Counted from the stretch's first letter, positions 15,523-24,936 are shown. The stretch: DNA of 36,270 nt from Candidatus Gastranaerophilales bacterium (GCA_944326515.1 CALVEI010000017.1:1-36270); one strand, 5' to 3'. Notes: generated by a model from the letters alone, not told the origin. Numbers and translations: made by a program.

Positions 15523-15876
15523 TTAAATTTCACCTTTAGAAATTTTATCAATCAAATCCATAACTTTAGTACCACGTTCCAACGAATCATCAGGAATAAA
15601 ACGCAATTCAGGAGTAAGTCTCAATCTTACTCTTTTACCAACCTCGTATCTTATTCTTGAAACATTATCTTCCAAAGCTTCAATTGTCTGCTTTTTAGCC
15701 TCATCATTAGTAGAAAAGACAGAAAAATAAACTTTAGCAAAAGAATTATCATGAGCCAATTCTATATCAGTAATTGACACAACACCGCTTATACGAGGAT
15801 CTTTGATATCTTTTTGAATGATATCTGCAATTTCTTTCATTAATGTTTTTCTGACTCGTTCGTTACGTAATGACAT
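15523..15876 (-). CDS. rbfA: Ribosome-binding factor A
   Basis: A 117-residue KH-fold protein needed for 30S subunit maturation. The sequence reads MSLRNERVRKTLMKEIADII, then DPRISGVVSITDIELAHDNSF, VYFSVFSTNDEAKKQTIEAL, and VRLRLTPELRFIPDDSLERG, the typical end of the core domain. Length is normal. It begins 2 nt after infB and is read in the conserved infB-rbfA-truB order. Confidence 0.97.
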   Translation of the reverse strand: MSLRNERVRKTLMKEIADIIQKDIKDPRISGVVSITDIELAHDNSFAKVYFSVFSTNDEAKKQTIEALEDNVSRIRYEVGKRVRLRLTPELRFIPDDSLERGTKVMDLIDKISKGEI

Positions 15877-15878
15877 AA

Positions 15879-18356
15879 TTACACCAAAACCTGTCTTTCT
15901 ACTTCTTCAGTTGTTGAAACTTCTATAATATCGCCTTCTTGAATGTCATTAAACTTAGCGAATGAGATACCACACTCAAAGCCTGTAGCAACCTCTTTAA
16001 CATCATCCTTAAATCTCTTAAGTTGATCAATTGTACCTTTAAAGATTTCTTGACCGTCTCTAACAACAACAGCTGTTTTACCTCTGAGTATTTTACCTTC
16101 AGTAACATAGCAACCGGCAATTTTAGAAGTTTTGCCAACAGTAAATACTTGTCTAACTTCAGCTTTACCAAGAGAAACCTCTTTAATTTCAGGTTGTAAC
16201 AAGCTAAGCATTGTCTTTTCAAGGTCTTCAAGTATTTGATAGATAATATCAAATTTCTTAATAGTAACATTTTCTCTGGCAGCTGCCAGTTCTGCGTTAT
16301 TGTCTTCTTTTACAGTAAAGCCTAAGATAATAGCATTACTTGCAGCAGCAAGCATAACATCGGCTTCAGAAATATCACCAACACCAACGTGTATAAGTTT
16401 TATAACAATTTCTTTAGATTTAAACTGACCAATAGCCTGTGATAACGCTTCAGCCGAACCATTTGTATTTGCCTTGATGATAAGGTTAAGATGTTGTATT
16501 CCGTCCTCACCTTCACCAACAATCTCATTTCTGATATGGTTAGGAAGCATTGCTTCTAATCTTGAATTTCTTTCTTTTTCTTTACGTTCAGCAACGATAG
16601 AACGCATCATTTTTTCATTTTCTACAACTTCAAATTTATCACCTGCTTGAGGAACCTCAGTCAAACCTAAAATTTCAACAGGCGTAGATGGAGTAGCTTT
16701 CTTAACTCTTTCACCTGAATCTGATAACAAAGCTCTAACCTTACCGCAAACGTTACCAACAACCACACAGTTACCGGTTTTTAAAGTACCGTTTTGAACA
16801 AGCAGTGTAGCAACAGGACCTTTACCTTTATCAAGGTTTGCTTCAATAACAACACCTGATGCAGGTGCATCCGGATTAGCTTTAAGATCTTGAACTTCAG
16901 CCAACAACAAGATGTATTCAAGAAGTTCATCAATACCTGTACCTTGCAAAGCGCTAACTCTAACGCAAACAGTATCTCCGCCCCACTCTTCCGGAACAAG
17001 CCCATGCTCTGTTAACTGTTGTAGTATTTTATCAGGGTTTGCATCAGGTTTATCTATTTTGTTAACAGCGACTATAATTGGAACTTCAGCAGCTTTTGCG
17101 TGGTTAATAGCTTCGATAGTTTGAGGCATAATACCGTCGTCAGCAGCTACAACAAGAATTGCGATATCAGTAGCCTTTGCACCTCTTGCTCTCATTTCAG
17201 TGAAAGCTTCGTGACCAGGGGTATCAATAAATACAATCTTTTTATTGTTCAAATATACTGTATAAGCACCGATAGACTGTGTAATACCACCAACCTCAGT
17301 TGAAACAATCTTATGTTTTGATGCTCTGATAGAGTCCAACAAAGTTGTTTTACCGTGGTCAACGTGGCCCATAATACTGATTACTGGAGCTCTTCTTTTT
17401 AAGAGTTTTGGATCAATAGAAGCAAGTTCTTTTGCTTCTTCTTCTTTTTGAAGTTCTTCTTCCATATATGCTTCGAGGTCTTCTTCAAGAACTTCAATTT
17501 CAAAATTTTCACAAACTTTTTTAGCTGTAGCAACATCTATAACTTGGTTTACAGTAGCCAAAATACCTTGCATCATTAAGAATTTAACAATTTCAGCTGA
17601 TGCTTTATTAATTTTTTCAGACAACTCACCAACAGTCAAAGGCTGGTTTATAACAACACTTTTTACTTCTTCTACTGCTTCTTCAACATGAGATCTTTTT
17701 TTATGCTTTTGAGCATTTGCCTTTTCTAAGCTGATTCTTTCTTGTTCTTCCTCTTTTGAATTATATGATTTTTCTTTTTTCTTGGAACCTTTTTTCTTAG
17801 AATTTCCTTTTGATTCATATATTTCTTGAGGAATTATATGACGTTGAATAGGCTTTTTGTCCTGACGTTGTTCTTTTTTAGTGTCAGCAGATTTTTTAGC
17901 CTGAGAATCACTCTTAACTGAATCATTCTTTTTGTCAGCTTGCTTTGTTGAAGCTTTGTCAGAAGCAACTTGCTTTGGAGCTGGTTTAACAACAGGCTTA
18001 GGTGGTTCAATTTTTCCTAATTTCAATCTTGAAACAGGCTGAATAACGGGTTGTTCAATTTTACCTAATTTAACCTTTTCTTGTGGTTTCTTTTCTTCAA
18101 GAACAGGTTCCTTTGCTGCCGGTGCTTCCTCAACTTTTGGTTTAGCCTTTTTAACAACAAAAGCCTTAGGTTTTTTAGTTGACTCTACCTTAGGCCCTGA
18201 CAATAACTCTTTTAACTTATTCGCTTGAATAGAAGAAATTACACTTGAATGTGACTTAACCTTGACGCCAAGCAGCGTATCCAACTTTTCTATAATCTCT
18301 TTATTGGACTTATTAAGTTCTTTTGCTAAATCGTACACTCTAATCGTATCTGTCAT
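15879..18356 (-). CDS. infB: Translation initiation factor IF-2
   Basis: An 825-residue GTPase that brings fMet-tRNA to the 30S subunit. An IF2_N domain is at 1-52 (IRVYDLAKELNKSNKEIIEKL). A long Lys/Glu/Pro-rich linker, residues about 53-235, is followed by a second IF2_N-like domain at about 240-295. The G domain begins near 325 with GHVDHGKT at 330-337, then DTPGHEAF, AADDGIMPQT and VNKIDK. Domains II-IV follow to the C-terminus. The gene lies 53 nt after the ylxR-like gene with GGAG about 11 nt before its ATG at 18354-18356. Confidence 0.98.
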   Translation of the reverse strand: MTDTIRVYDLAKELNKSNKEIIEKLDTLLGVKVKSHSSVISSIQANKLKELLSGPKVESTKKPKAFVVKKAKPKVEEAPAAKEPVLEEKKPQEKVKLGKIEQPVIQPVSRLKLGKIEPPKPVVKPAPKQVASDKASTKQADKKNDSVKSDSQAKKSADTKKEQRQDKKPIQRHIIPQEIYESKGNSKKKGSKKKEKSYNSKEEEQERISLEKANAQKHKKRSHVEEAVEEVKSVVINQPLTVGELSEKINKASAEIVKFLMMQGILATVNQVIDVATAKKVCENFEIEVLEEDLEAYMEEELQKEEEAKELASIDPKLLKRRAPVISIMGHVDHGKTTLLDSIRASKHKIVSTEVGGITQSIGAYTVYLNNKKIVFIDTPGHEAFTEMRARGAKATDIAILVVAADDGIMPQTIEAINHAKAAEVPIIVAVNKIDKPDANPDKILQQLTEHGLVPEEWGGDTVCVRVSALQGTGIDELLEYILLLAEVQDLKANPDAPASGVVIEANLDKGKGPVATLLVQNGTLKTGNCVVVGNVCGKVRALLSDSGERVKKATPSTPVEILGLTEVPQAGDKFEVVENEKMMRSIVAERKEKERNSRLEAMLPNHIRNEIVGEGEDGIQHLNLIIKANTNGSAEALSQAIGQFKSKEIVIKLIHVGVGDISEADVMLAAASNAIILGFTVKEDNNAELAAARENVTIKKFDIIYQILEDLEKTMLSLLQPEIKEVSLGKAEVRQVFTVGKTSKIAGCYVTEGKILRGKTAVVVRDGQEIFKGTIDQLKRFKDDVKEVATGFECGISFAKFNDIQEGDIIEVSTTEEVERQVLV

Positions 18357-18409
18357 TATATGTATATTTCTCCAAATTCTTGCTCTACATATAATATTTG
18401 TAACACAAT

Positions 18410-18673
18410 CTAATCTGCAAGTACAGCCCTGATTTTTTCTTTTAAGATATCAGATTCTTTTACCCTAAGTATTTTGTACAATTTGCCCTTTTTGAAAGCA
18501 TTGTTAAAACAATCCAAAGACCTGCAAATATAAACCGACCGACCAAAAAACTTTGAATCAGGATTAACTTTCACCTCGTCTAAAGACTTATTAAAAGTAA
18601 TCTTAATCAATTCATTGCGTGGTTTTAATTGATTACACGCTATGCACTTTCTAAATACCTTGTCATCAGCCAT
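18410..18673 (-). CDS. YlxR/RnpM-family RNA-binding protein (DUF448)
   Basis: An 87-residue protein of the YlxR family, which in Bacillus binds RNase P RNA (RnpM). The core is FRKCIACNQLKPRNELIKI, then GRSVYICRSLDCFNNAFKKG, the family signature. The canonical order nusA-ylxR-infB is changed here: nusA is not present and a purD-like gene lies directly upstream. The ATG at 18671-18673 begins 1 nt after the purD stop; a longer reading from a TTG at 18685 would overlap purD and is less likely. Confidence 0.9.
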   Translation of the reverse strand: MADDKVFRKCIACNQLKPRNELIKITFNKSLDEVKVNPDSKFFGRSVYICRSLDCFNNAFKKGKLYKILRVKESDILKEKIRAVLAD

Positions 18674-18674
18674 A

Positions 18675-19940
18675 CTAACAACCAATTAATAATGTTTTAC
18701 CGATATCCTTTCTATATCTCATAGAATCAAAACTTACCATATCCACACACTCATAAAGCTTTTGAGCTGATTTTTCCAAGGTAGAAGCCTCTGTTGTTAA
18801 AACAGCAACTCGACCACCGTTAGTTAGCATATTTCCATTAATATCTTTTACTGTATTAAAATACGCAACATCACAATGTTCTTCTACTTCGTCAAAACCT
18901 TTTAGTACTTCGCCGTATTCACCTTCATTAGGGTAAGCACCTGCACTCAAAACAACTGACGTACTATATAACGGTTTTGCACTAAGTTCGGAATATTCAT
19001 CAACCAATGATCCTGTTATAGCTGCACACATGACTCTAAGAAGATTTTCCGCAAACAAATTCAAGATACATTGTGCATCAGGTTCTTTAAAAAACGGGTT
19101 AAACTCAATAACATTGAGGCCACCATTTCTATCAAGAATTATATCCACACCTAAAATACCGACGTACTGATTACCGCTTTTTGCAAGTTCATCTAAAGCG
19201 GGATATATTACTTCCTTAAATATTCTGCCTTCTAAATTTCTGTCAATCATATAAAAAGGAGCAAACGCACCCAAGCCTGATGTCAAAGAGCCACCATTAC
19301 CTTCCAATACAGCTTTATATGGAACTACAGAATTTATAGGCATAGCATTATAGCCGTCTGTAATTACATAATAAGAAAATTCTTGGCCTGCAATATAATC
19401 TTCTAATACAACCTTTTTATGCCCAGCATCAAATAGATCTTCAATAGTTCTTTTAGCTATTTTAAAATTGTCACAAACAAAAACATTTTCACCATGCATA
19501 TGACAATCTGTCTTAACAATAACAGGATATTTAGACTTTCTGGCATAGTCTATTGCCATATTCTCTCTGTCAAAAATACCGAATTTTGGAGTAGGTATTT
19601 TTGTCTTATACATAAATTTTTTGGCTACAGATTTAAAATTAGCAATTTTAGCAGCATCAGAAGTAGGAGCAAAAATCATTAAACCAGCTTCATTAAACTT
19701 TTCTCCAATGCCGTTAGCAATAGCTTTTTCTGACGAAGCTATAGTCAAATCAATATCATTAGCTTTTGCAAAATCCAAAAGATTTTCTACATCATCCGCT
19801 TTTATATCAATACAATTAGCAAACTCTGCAATAGCATCATTGCCTGGAGCAACAAAAACCAACTCTGTTTCATCGTAACGTGACACAAGTTTTGCAATAG
19901 AATACTCTTTAGCCCCTGAACCAACTATCAATATTTTCAT
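18675..19940 (-). CDS. purD: Divergent PurD-like ATP-grasp protein (phosphoribosylamine-glycine ligase family)
   Basis: About 421 residues from the ATG at 19938-19940 (an upstream start at 19976 lacks family sequence). It aligns with PurD throughout: MKILIVGSGAKEYSIAKLV at the N-terminus, APGNDAIAEF, FKSVAKKFMYKTKIPTP, YVGILGVDIILDRNGGLNVIEFNPFF, NGGRVAVLT and the final RKDIG. Several motifs fixed in true PurD are changed: GNGGREHA is GSGAKEYS, GPEAPL is SSEKAI, KADGLAAGKGV is KTDCHMHGENV, and EFN-x-RFGDPE-x-Q is EFNPFFKEPDAQ. It may be a diverged GAR synthetase or a paralogue with another substrate. AAAGGG precedes the ATG. It is the first gene of the ylxR-infB operon. Confidence 0.75.
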   Translation of the reverse strand: MKILIVGSGAKEYSIAKLVSRYDETELVFVAPGNDAIAEFANCIDIKADDVENLLDFAKANDIDLTIASSEKAIANGIGEKFNEAGLMIFAPTSDAAKIANFKSVAKKFMYKTKIPTPKFGIFDRENMAIDYARKSKYPVIVKTDCHMHGENVFVCDNFKIAKRTIEDLFDAGHKKVVLEDYIAGQEFSYYVITDGYNAMPINSVVPYKAVLEGNGGSLTSGLGAFAPFYMIDRNLEGRIFKEVIYPALDELAKSGNQYVGILGVDIILDRNGGLNVIEFNPFFKEPDAQCILNLFAENLLRVMCAAITGSLVDEYSELSAKPLYSTSVVLSAGAYPNEGEYGEVLKGFDEVEEHCDVAYFNTVKDINGNMLTNGGRVAVLTTEASTLEKSAQKLYECVDMVSFDSMRYRKDIGKTLLIGC

Positions 19941-19967
19941 AAATATAACCCTTTTTCTCTTATTCTT

Positions 19968-19995
19968 ATTATACACAATATAACGGCTATAGCAA
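19968..19995 (-). promoter_or_regulatory. Promoter for the purD-infB operon
   Basis: On the minus strand TTGCTA (complement of 19990-19995), a 16-nt spacer and a perfect TATAAT (complement of 19968-19973) lie 27 nt before the purD ATG. The -35 box overlaps the edge of the terminator stem of the upstream gene. Confidence 0.6.
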
Positions 19996-20027
19996 AAAGC
20001 CTTTACTGTAATAGCAAAGGCTTTTTG
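19993..20027 (-). terminator. Intrinsic terminator of the 20078-20953 gene
   Basis: A perfect 12-bp inverted repeat CAAAAAGCCTTT (19993-20004) / AAAGGCTTTTTG (20016-20027) with an 11-nt loop. It lies 50 nt after the glycine-zipper gene on the minus strand and carries a T-run on either strand. Confidence 0.85.
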
Positions 20028-20077
20028 TTTTGGTTAGTTATAGTCGGATATATAAAATAATAATTGTTTGTTAAAAC

Positions 20078-20953
20078 CTAGCAGTTTGCTCCGAGGATAC
20101 CTGCAATAAAACCAGCAACCCCACCAACTACTGCACCGATAGGACCACCAACACAAGCACCGATAGCTGCACCTGTACCAGTTGTTGCTGTAACACCGCC
20201 AACTTTACCGACAACTTCTTTTGTTCTTGTAGATTTTGGTGTTTGAGAACCTTCCATTTTAGCAATTATATCTTCTGCTGAATATGTTTGAGCATTACCA
20301 AAGCTGATTGTATTCCAGAAGGCGTTACCCAAAGCCCCATCACAGTTTTGTTGAATCAATGCTTTCAAATCTTGACCTGTTACTGCGTGGAATTGTTCTC
20401 TAGCACAGTTTCTCAATGTCAATTCAAGCATTGCTGGATCATCCTTGAACTCTTGTTGCAATCTTGTGTATAGAGGTGATTGTCTCAGAGTGTTAACAAT
20501 TCGTTCAAACTGAGCAACTATCTGATCTGATTCACCTTCAATTACAACAGTTTGTAGAGCGTTACAAGCTTCTCTAATTGAGCCTGTCAATCCGTCTGTT
20601 GCAGATGCATAATTTTTTGCATCTTTGCCTTCTTGATAGTATTGTTCTCTGGCTATATTTCTAAGGTCATAATCGTAAGCTAGTCGGTCTTTGTAATCCA
20701 TATTCATATACTTGAGGTACTGTGGCCAGTATTGTTGATTCATACCGTACATTCCCATACCACCAATTGCATAAGGATTACCCATACCAGCCATTGATCC
20801 GGCTATAGACATATCATATACAGGAACATTACCCAAGCCAAAATGCTGATAAAAACCTGCATTTAATTCAGTTAAACCATTCCCTGATGCAGTTGCCGTT
20901 GCTGACATCTGATAAGGATTAGGATAACCATAAAATCCTGATATTCCGTTCAT
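20078..20953 (-). CDS. Glycine-zipper C-terminal protein, function unknown
   Basis: A 291-residue protein not recognised as a known family. Residues about 1-80 are Gly/Tyr/Met rich (MNGISGFYGYPNPYQ, AIGGMGMYGMNQQY). A helical middle (about 95-230) has Cys at a few sites (IREACNALQTVV, LTLRNCAREQFHAVTG). The end (about 255-291) is a glycine zipper: GTGAAIGACVGGPIGAVVGG then AGFIAGILGANC, which could insert into a membrane. There is no signal peptide. The ATG at 20951-20953 follows GGAGG; a TATACT box is 27 nt upstream on the minus strand. It is transcribed alone and divergent from the helicase gene. The structure suggests a membrane-active or pore-like protein, but that is an inference. Confidence 0.6.
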   Translation of the reverse strand: MNGISGFYGYPNPYQMSATATASGNGLTELNAGFYQHFGLGNVPVYDMSIAGSMAGMGNPYAIGGMGMYGMNQQYWPQYLKYMNMDYKDRLAYDYDLRNIAREQYYQEGKDAKNYASATDGLTGSIREACNALQTVVIEGESDQIVAQFERIVNTLRQSPLYTRLQQEFKDDPAMLELTLRNCAREQFHAVTGQDLKALIQQNCDGALGNAFWNTISFGNAQTYSAEDIIAKMEGSQTPKSTRTKEVVGKVGGVTATTGTGAAIGACVGGPIGAVVGGVAGFIAGILGANC

Positions 20954-21060
20954 AACCGACCTCCGAAATTACTCTTACGAGTATATAACCTTATTAATCT
21001 AACCTTACACTTATATAAAAACAATTTATTTTTCATAATTGCTTAAAGCAAAAATTTTTC

Positions 21061-21074
21061 TTAACATTTGTTAA
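21061..21074. promoter_or_regulatory. Palindrome before the helicase-nuclease operon
   Basis: TTAACA-TT-TGTTAA forms a perfect 14-bp palindrome 37 nt before the helicase ATG. It resembles the core of the Gram-positive SOS box (GAAC-N4-GTTC) with the outer G and C replaced. It may bind a repressor, but the match is weak. Confidence 0.25.
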
Positions 21075-21111
21075 CAATTTTCAATGATAAAATAGTAAAA
21101 TCGGAGAGAAA

Positions 21112-24100
21112 ATGCTTATACAAGGCAGCTGCAAAAGCGACAGAACAAACCTACTAATACAAAAATATACGGATTTGCTCAACTGTGGTATTGAGGCAAA
21201 CAAAATTCTTGTGCTTGTACAAAACTCCTACAAAAAAAATCAATTCATTACAGAAGTAAAAAAACTACTAAAAATTCAGCATTACGAAGAGCCTCAAATA
21301 CACACATTTTACGGTTTAATTTACAACACAATACTAAATTTTTGGCCTATAATCCAAGACACAATAAACATTGGAGAAAACGTTGTTACTCCAAATCTTA
21401 CGGGTCTTGAAATTTCGCAATTTTTCTTTAGACAAGCAGTTAAAGAAGCAGGTTTTAGCGATTATAACTCAAAGATAAACTTAATCCACCAGATGTTTAG
21501 AAGGTACTCGCTTATAGTAAATAACGTCCTTTCTGAACAAGATGTGGAAAAACGTTCACAAATACTTAAAGAAGTATTTGCCACAGACGCAAAATCAGCA
21601 ATAGAAAATTACAAGAAAAAGACTCTCGAATACAGAACATTTGACTATATAAGACAAGCTGCAGTATTTAGTTATATCTACAAAAAGCATAAATGTTTTA
21701 AAGATATACAATACCTTATAATTGACGATACAGACGAAATAACAACACTTGAACTGGATTTTATAAAGAGCATAAAACCACAACTTAAAGAAGCTATTAT
21801 AGGATATGACAAATACGGTTCAAGCAGAATAGGTTTTCTAAACACTGACACTCAAGCTGTTAAAGAAATTGAAAAAACTTTTTCAAACGAAGAAACAGTT
21901 AACCTTGATAACATAGATAATTTCACACCACAAGTAGAACACAATGACTGCTCAAGACGTTTGGAAATGTTAAATAAAACTGCTGAGAAAATATCAGAAC
22001 TTATAAAAAACGGAACATCACCGGATGAAATAGCTATAATAACACCAATTATTGACACAACATTAAAATTCACATTTGAAGAAGCATTTTTACCGCAAAA
22101 TATAAAAATTTCATATTATTCCGGTAGCGAAAAGCTTAAAGATACTCCGCTAGTAAAAAACATACTAACCGTTTTAAATATATCTTTAGGTGTAGAAACA
22201 GATGTTTTTAGCGTAAGGTCTGTACTAAACAATATGCTAAAAATCCCTGTAAAGTATTGCATGCCTGTCATCGTGAAATATAAAGAAACAGGTTCAATAC
22301 AAGCTACAGAATTTGAAAACCCGATTTATACAGAAGTAATAAAAAGGCTTAAAGGGACAATAGACCAAATAACAAACGACCAAATAACCTTGTCTCAAAA
22401 GACATTTGAGATATACAAAAACCTTGTCAATCCAAACTTTGATGAATTTTACCAGCTTGAAAAAGTGAACTTTTTTATAAAACAAATACAAGACTTTGAA
22501 AATGTTTTTCACAACCAAAAATGCAACCAAGCATTACAAAAAGCAATCTTAAACCAGCTTGAAAACTCAATTATATCTGAAAACCCTGCTTTTGCCCCCG
22601 AAATAGAAGAAAAATCAATAATTGTTGCAACAGCACAAAAAATAATAGATTTTTCACTAAAAACAAAATACCAATTTTGGCTTGATATAAGTTCCTCCGA
22701 GTGGACAAAAGAGGATATGGGTACTCTTTATAATGCGTGGGTGTTTCAAAAGTCTTGGAATAAAGAAGAATTTACTTATGAAGACAGTATTGAACTTGCA
22801 AAACTAAAGACAAAAAAACAGTTACGCAAACTTTCTTTATTAGCGCAAGAGAAAATTTATGCGGACTCTAGCCTTTTTGATACAGAAGGTAATGAAAACT
22901 TTGGCGGCATAGAAGAATACATACTGCCTAAAGAAAAACAAACAAAAGACTTTGATTTTAAATTCACCCCCCGTGACGACCAAAAGCCTGTTCTGGAATA
23001 TAAATCCGGGAATATGGCTATATCTGCAGTGCCGGGAGCGGGAAAAACAACAATACTTCTTGCACTGATAATAAAACTTCTATCTGACGGGGTACAAAGT
23101 GACAACATATTTGTTATGACATATATGGATTCAGCAGCCAAAAACTTCAAAGAAAGGATTAAAAAAGCTTGTCCAAACCTTGAAAAAATGCCTAATATTT
23201 CGACAATCCACGGACTTGCATTAAGAATTTTAAAAGAGAACTCAAATTATCTTAGAGTTGGGCTTAATGCTGATTTTGAGGTTTGTGACGACAACCTCAG
23301 ACAAAAAATCATTAGAGAAATTATGTCAAAACTTCAAATTGACCAAAACGAGTTTGATCGCTATGACAAAGCTATATCAGCACTAAAACTTTCTGACGTA
23401 AAAGAAATCCCCTACGTCAAAGACAAGGAAATCTTTCTTTTCATAAAATTTTACAACGCCTATAACAACTACCTAAAAAGCAGAAACATTATAGACTACG
23501 ATGATATGCTTTCATATTGCGTAAAAATCCTTGAAGAAAACAAAGACATAGCAGAATATTACCAAGATATCTGTCACTACGTTATAGAAGACGAGGCTCA
23601 AGATTCATCTGTTATTCAACAAAAACTACTGTCACTTTTATGCAAAAAGCATAAAAACCTCATTCGCTGTGGAGATATAAACCAAGCAATCACAACAACT
23701 TTTACAAACGCAGACTTGGAAGGGTTTAAAACATTCATATCAAACAGCAACAACGTATCAATGAACCGTTCTCAAAGATGTTCAAAAGATGTTTATCAAA
23801 CAGCAAACAAACTTATAGACTTTTCTAAAACTGACGAAAACCTAAAAAATTCGTTTTTCGACATAAAAATGAACGAAGTTACAGGAAAAAACCCTGTAGT
23901 TACTAACGGATTAAATGTACAAACATTCGACAATTACACAGAAGAAAATAACTACCTTCTGGAACAAATAAGAAATATATTTAATAAAGACCCAAAAGCA
24001 AGTATCGCTATACTTGTAAGGAACAACTACATAATTGAGGAGTATTCTCAATTTTTAGGACAATACGGTTACAACGTAATAACAAAAAGCGACTGTCTTA

Positions 24101-24936
24101 AAAACCAACCTGTGTTTGCGTTAATACTTGCTCTGCTAAAATTCTGCTCTCACCCTTGGAATAATGAAACAGTCTTAAACGTAGCGGAAACAATTAAACA
24201 ACAAAAGATTTTAAAAATAAAAAACGAAGATTTACAGTTTATAAAAGATTTAAAAACACCTTTTATATTGCAAAAAGCAGACGAAACAGAAAGTTCACAA
24301 CTATCACAACTGTTGTGGGACTTAAACTACTGGCTTGAAAACACACATCTTACAATAGAAGAAACTGTAGTAAAAATGGGAAATTATTACTACAACACAG
24401 ATGTAGAAAAATCAAATATCTACATAATAGCTACACTGCTAAAGAGAATGGAAAGCCAATACAAAACACACGATATCTTACTTGAAAGAATTGAAGAGCT
24501 TTCTCAACGTCCTATACTTAGCAAATTCAAATTCTTTACAGATACAGAAGAAAAGTCAGACCTTAAAGAATCTTCTATACAAATAATGACATACCACAAA
24601 TCAAAAGGTGACGAATTTGATTATGTGTTTATCCCAGGACTAAGCGAAGAAATACTGCCAATAGACTTAAATCAAATAAAAATTAAATCAAAAGAGCGTT
24701 TTATAGAAGCAGTAAAAAGCTTAAACTTAAAATACAAGAAAAAAGATGAGCAAGAGCTTAAACAATTTATTGCACAAGAAAACTTAAGACTTTTCTACGT
24801 AGCAATAACAAGAGCCAAGAAGAAACTCTACATAAGCTGTGCTAAAAAATACAAAAAATATTCAAGACTAAAAGATACCCAAATTTCGCTTTTGTTCGAC
24901 AATATGCTTTTAGGAGAAAAAAATGCAAACAAATAA
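21112..24936 (+). CDS. Tandem UvrD-type helicase: inactive N-terminal half fused to active C-terminal half
   Basis: 1274 residues. The C-terminal half is a complete superfamily 1 helicase: motif I VPGAGKTT (K645), DEDEAQD-like motif II IEDEAQDSS (about 825-833), motif V TYHKSKGDEFDYVF (1160-1173) and motif VI LFYVAITRAKKKL (R1234). The N-terminal half (about 1-600) repeats the same order in degenerate form: GSCKSDRT (5-12) in place of GxxGxGKT, IIDDTDEITTLE (203-214) in place of DDAQD, an FYGLIYNTIL segment, IAIITP and SYYSGSEKLKDTPLV. So it seems a dead helicase joined to a live one. In AddAB the dead helicase is in AddB and the live one in AddA. The ATG at 21112 follows GGAGAG, and the nuclease gene overlaps its end by 14 bp. 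Confidence 0.85.
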   Translation: MLIQGSCKSDRTNLLIQKYTDLLNCGIEANKILVLVQNSYKKNQFITEVKKLLKIQHYEEPQIHTFYGLIYNTILNFWPIIQDTINIGENVVTPNLTGLEISQFFFRQAVKEAGFSDYNSKINLIHQMFRRYSLIVNNVLSEQDVEKRSQILKEVFATDAKSAIENYKKKTLEYRTFDYIRQAAVFSYIYKKHKCFKDIQYLIIDDTDEITTLELDFIKSIKPQLKEAIIGYDKYGSSRIGFLNTDTQAVKEIEKTFSNEETVNLDNIDNFTPQVEHNDCSRRLEMLNKTAEKISELIKNGTSPDEIAIITPIIDTTLKFTFEEAFLPQNIKISYYSGSEKLKDTPLVKNILTVLNISLGVETDVFSVRSVLNNMLKIPVKYCMPVIVKYKETGSIQATEFENPIYTEVIKRLKGTIDQITNDQITLSQKTFEIYKNLVNPNFDEFYQLEKVNFFIKQIQDFENVFHNQKCNQALQKAILNQLENSIISENPAFAPEIEEKSIIVATAQKIIDFSLKTKYQFWLDISSSEWTKEDMGTLYNAWVFQKSWNKEEFTYEDSIELAKLKTKKQLRKLSLLAQEKIYADSSLFDTEGNENFGGIEEYILPKEKQTKDFDFKFTPRDDQKPVLEYKSGNMAISAVPGAGKTTILLALIIKLLSDGVQSDNIFVMTYMDSAAKNFKERIKKACPNLEKMPNISTIHGLALRILKENSNYLRVGLNADFEVCDDNLRQKIIREIMSKLQIDQNEFDRYDKAISALKLSDVKEIPYVKDKEIFLFIKFYNAYNNYLKSRNIIDYDDMLSYCVKILEENKDIAEYYQDICHYVIEDEAQDSSVIQQKLLSLLCKKHKNLIRCGDINQAITTTFTNADLEGFKTFISNSNNVSMNRSQRCSKDVYQTANKLIDFSKTDENLKNSFFDIKMNEVTGKNPVVTNGLNVQTFDNYTEENNYLLEQIRNIFNKDPKASIAILVRNNYIIEEYSQFLGQYGYNVITKSDCLKNQPVFALILALLKFCSHPWNNETVLNVAETIKQQKILKIKNEDLQFIKDLKTPFILQKADETESSQLSQLLWDLNYWLENTHLTIEETVVKMGNYYYNTDVEKSNIYIIATLLKRMESQYKTHDILLERIEELSQRPILSKFKFFTDTEEKSDLKESSIQIMTYHKSKGDEFDYVFIPGLSEEILPIDLNQIKIKSKERFIEAVKSLNLKYKKKDEQELKQFIAQENLRLFYVAITRAKKKLYISCAKKYKKYSRLKDTQISLLFDNMLLGEKNANK

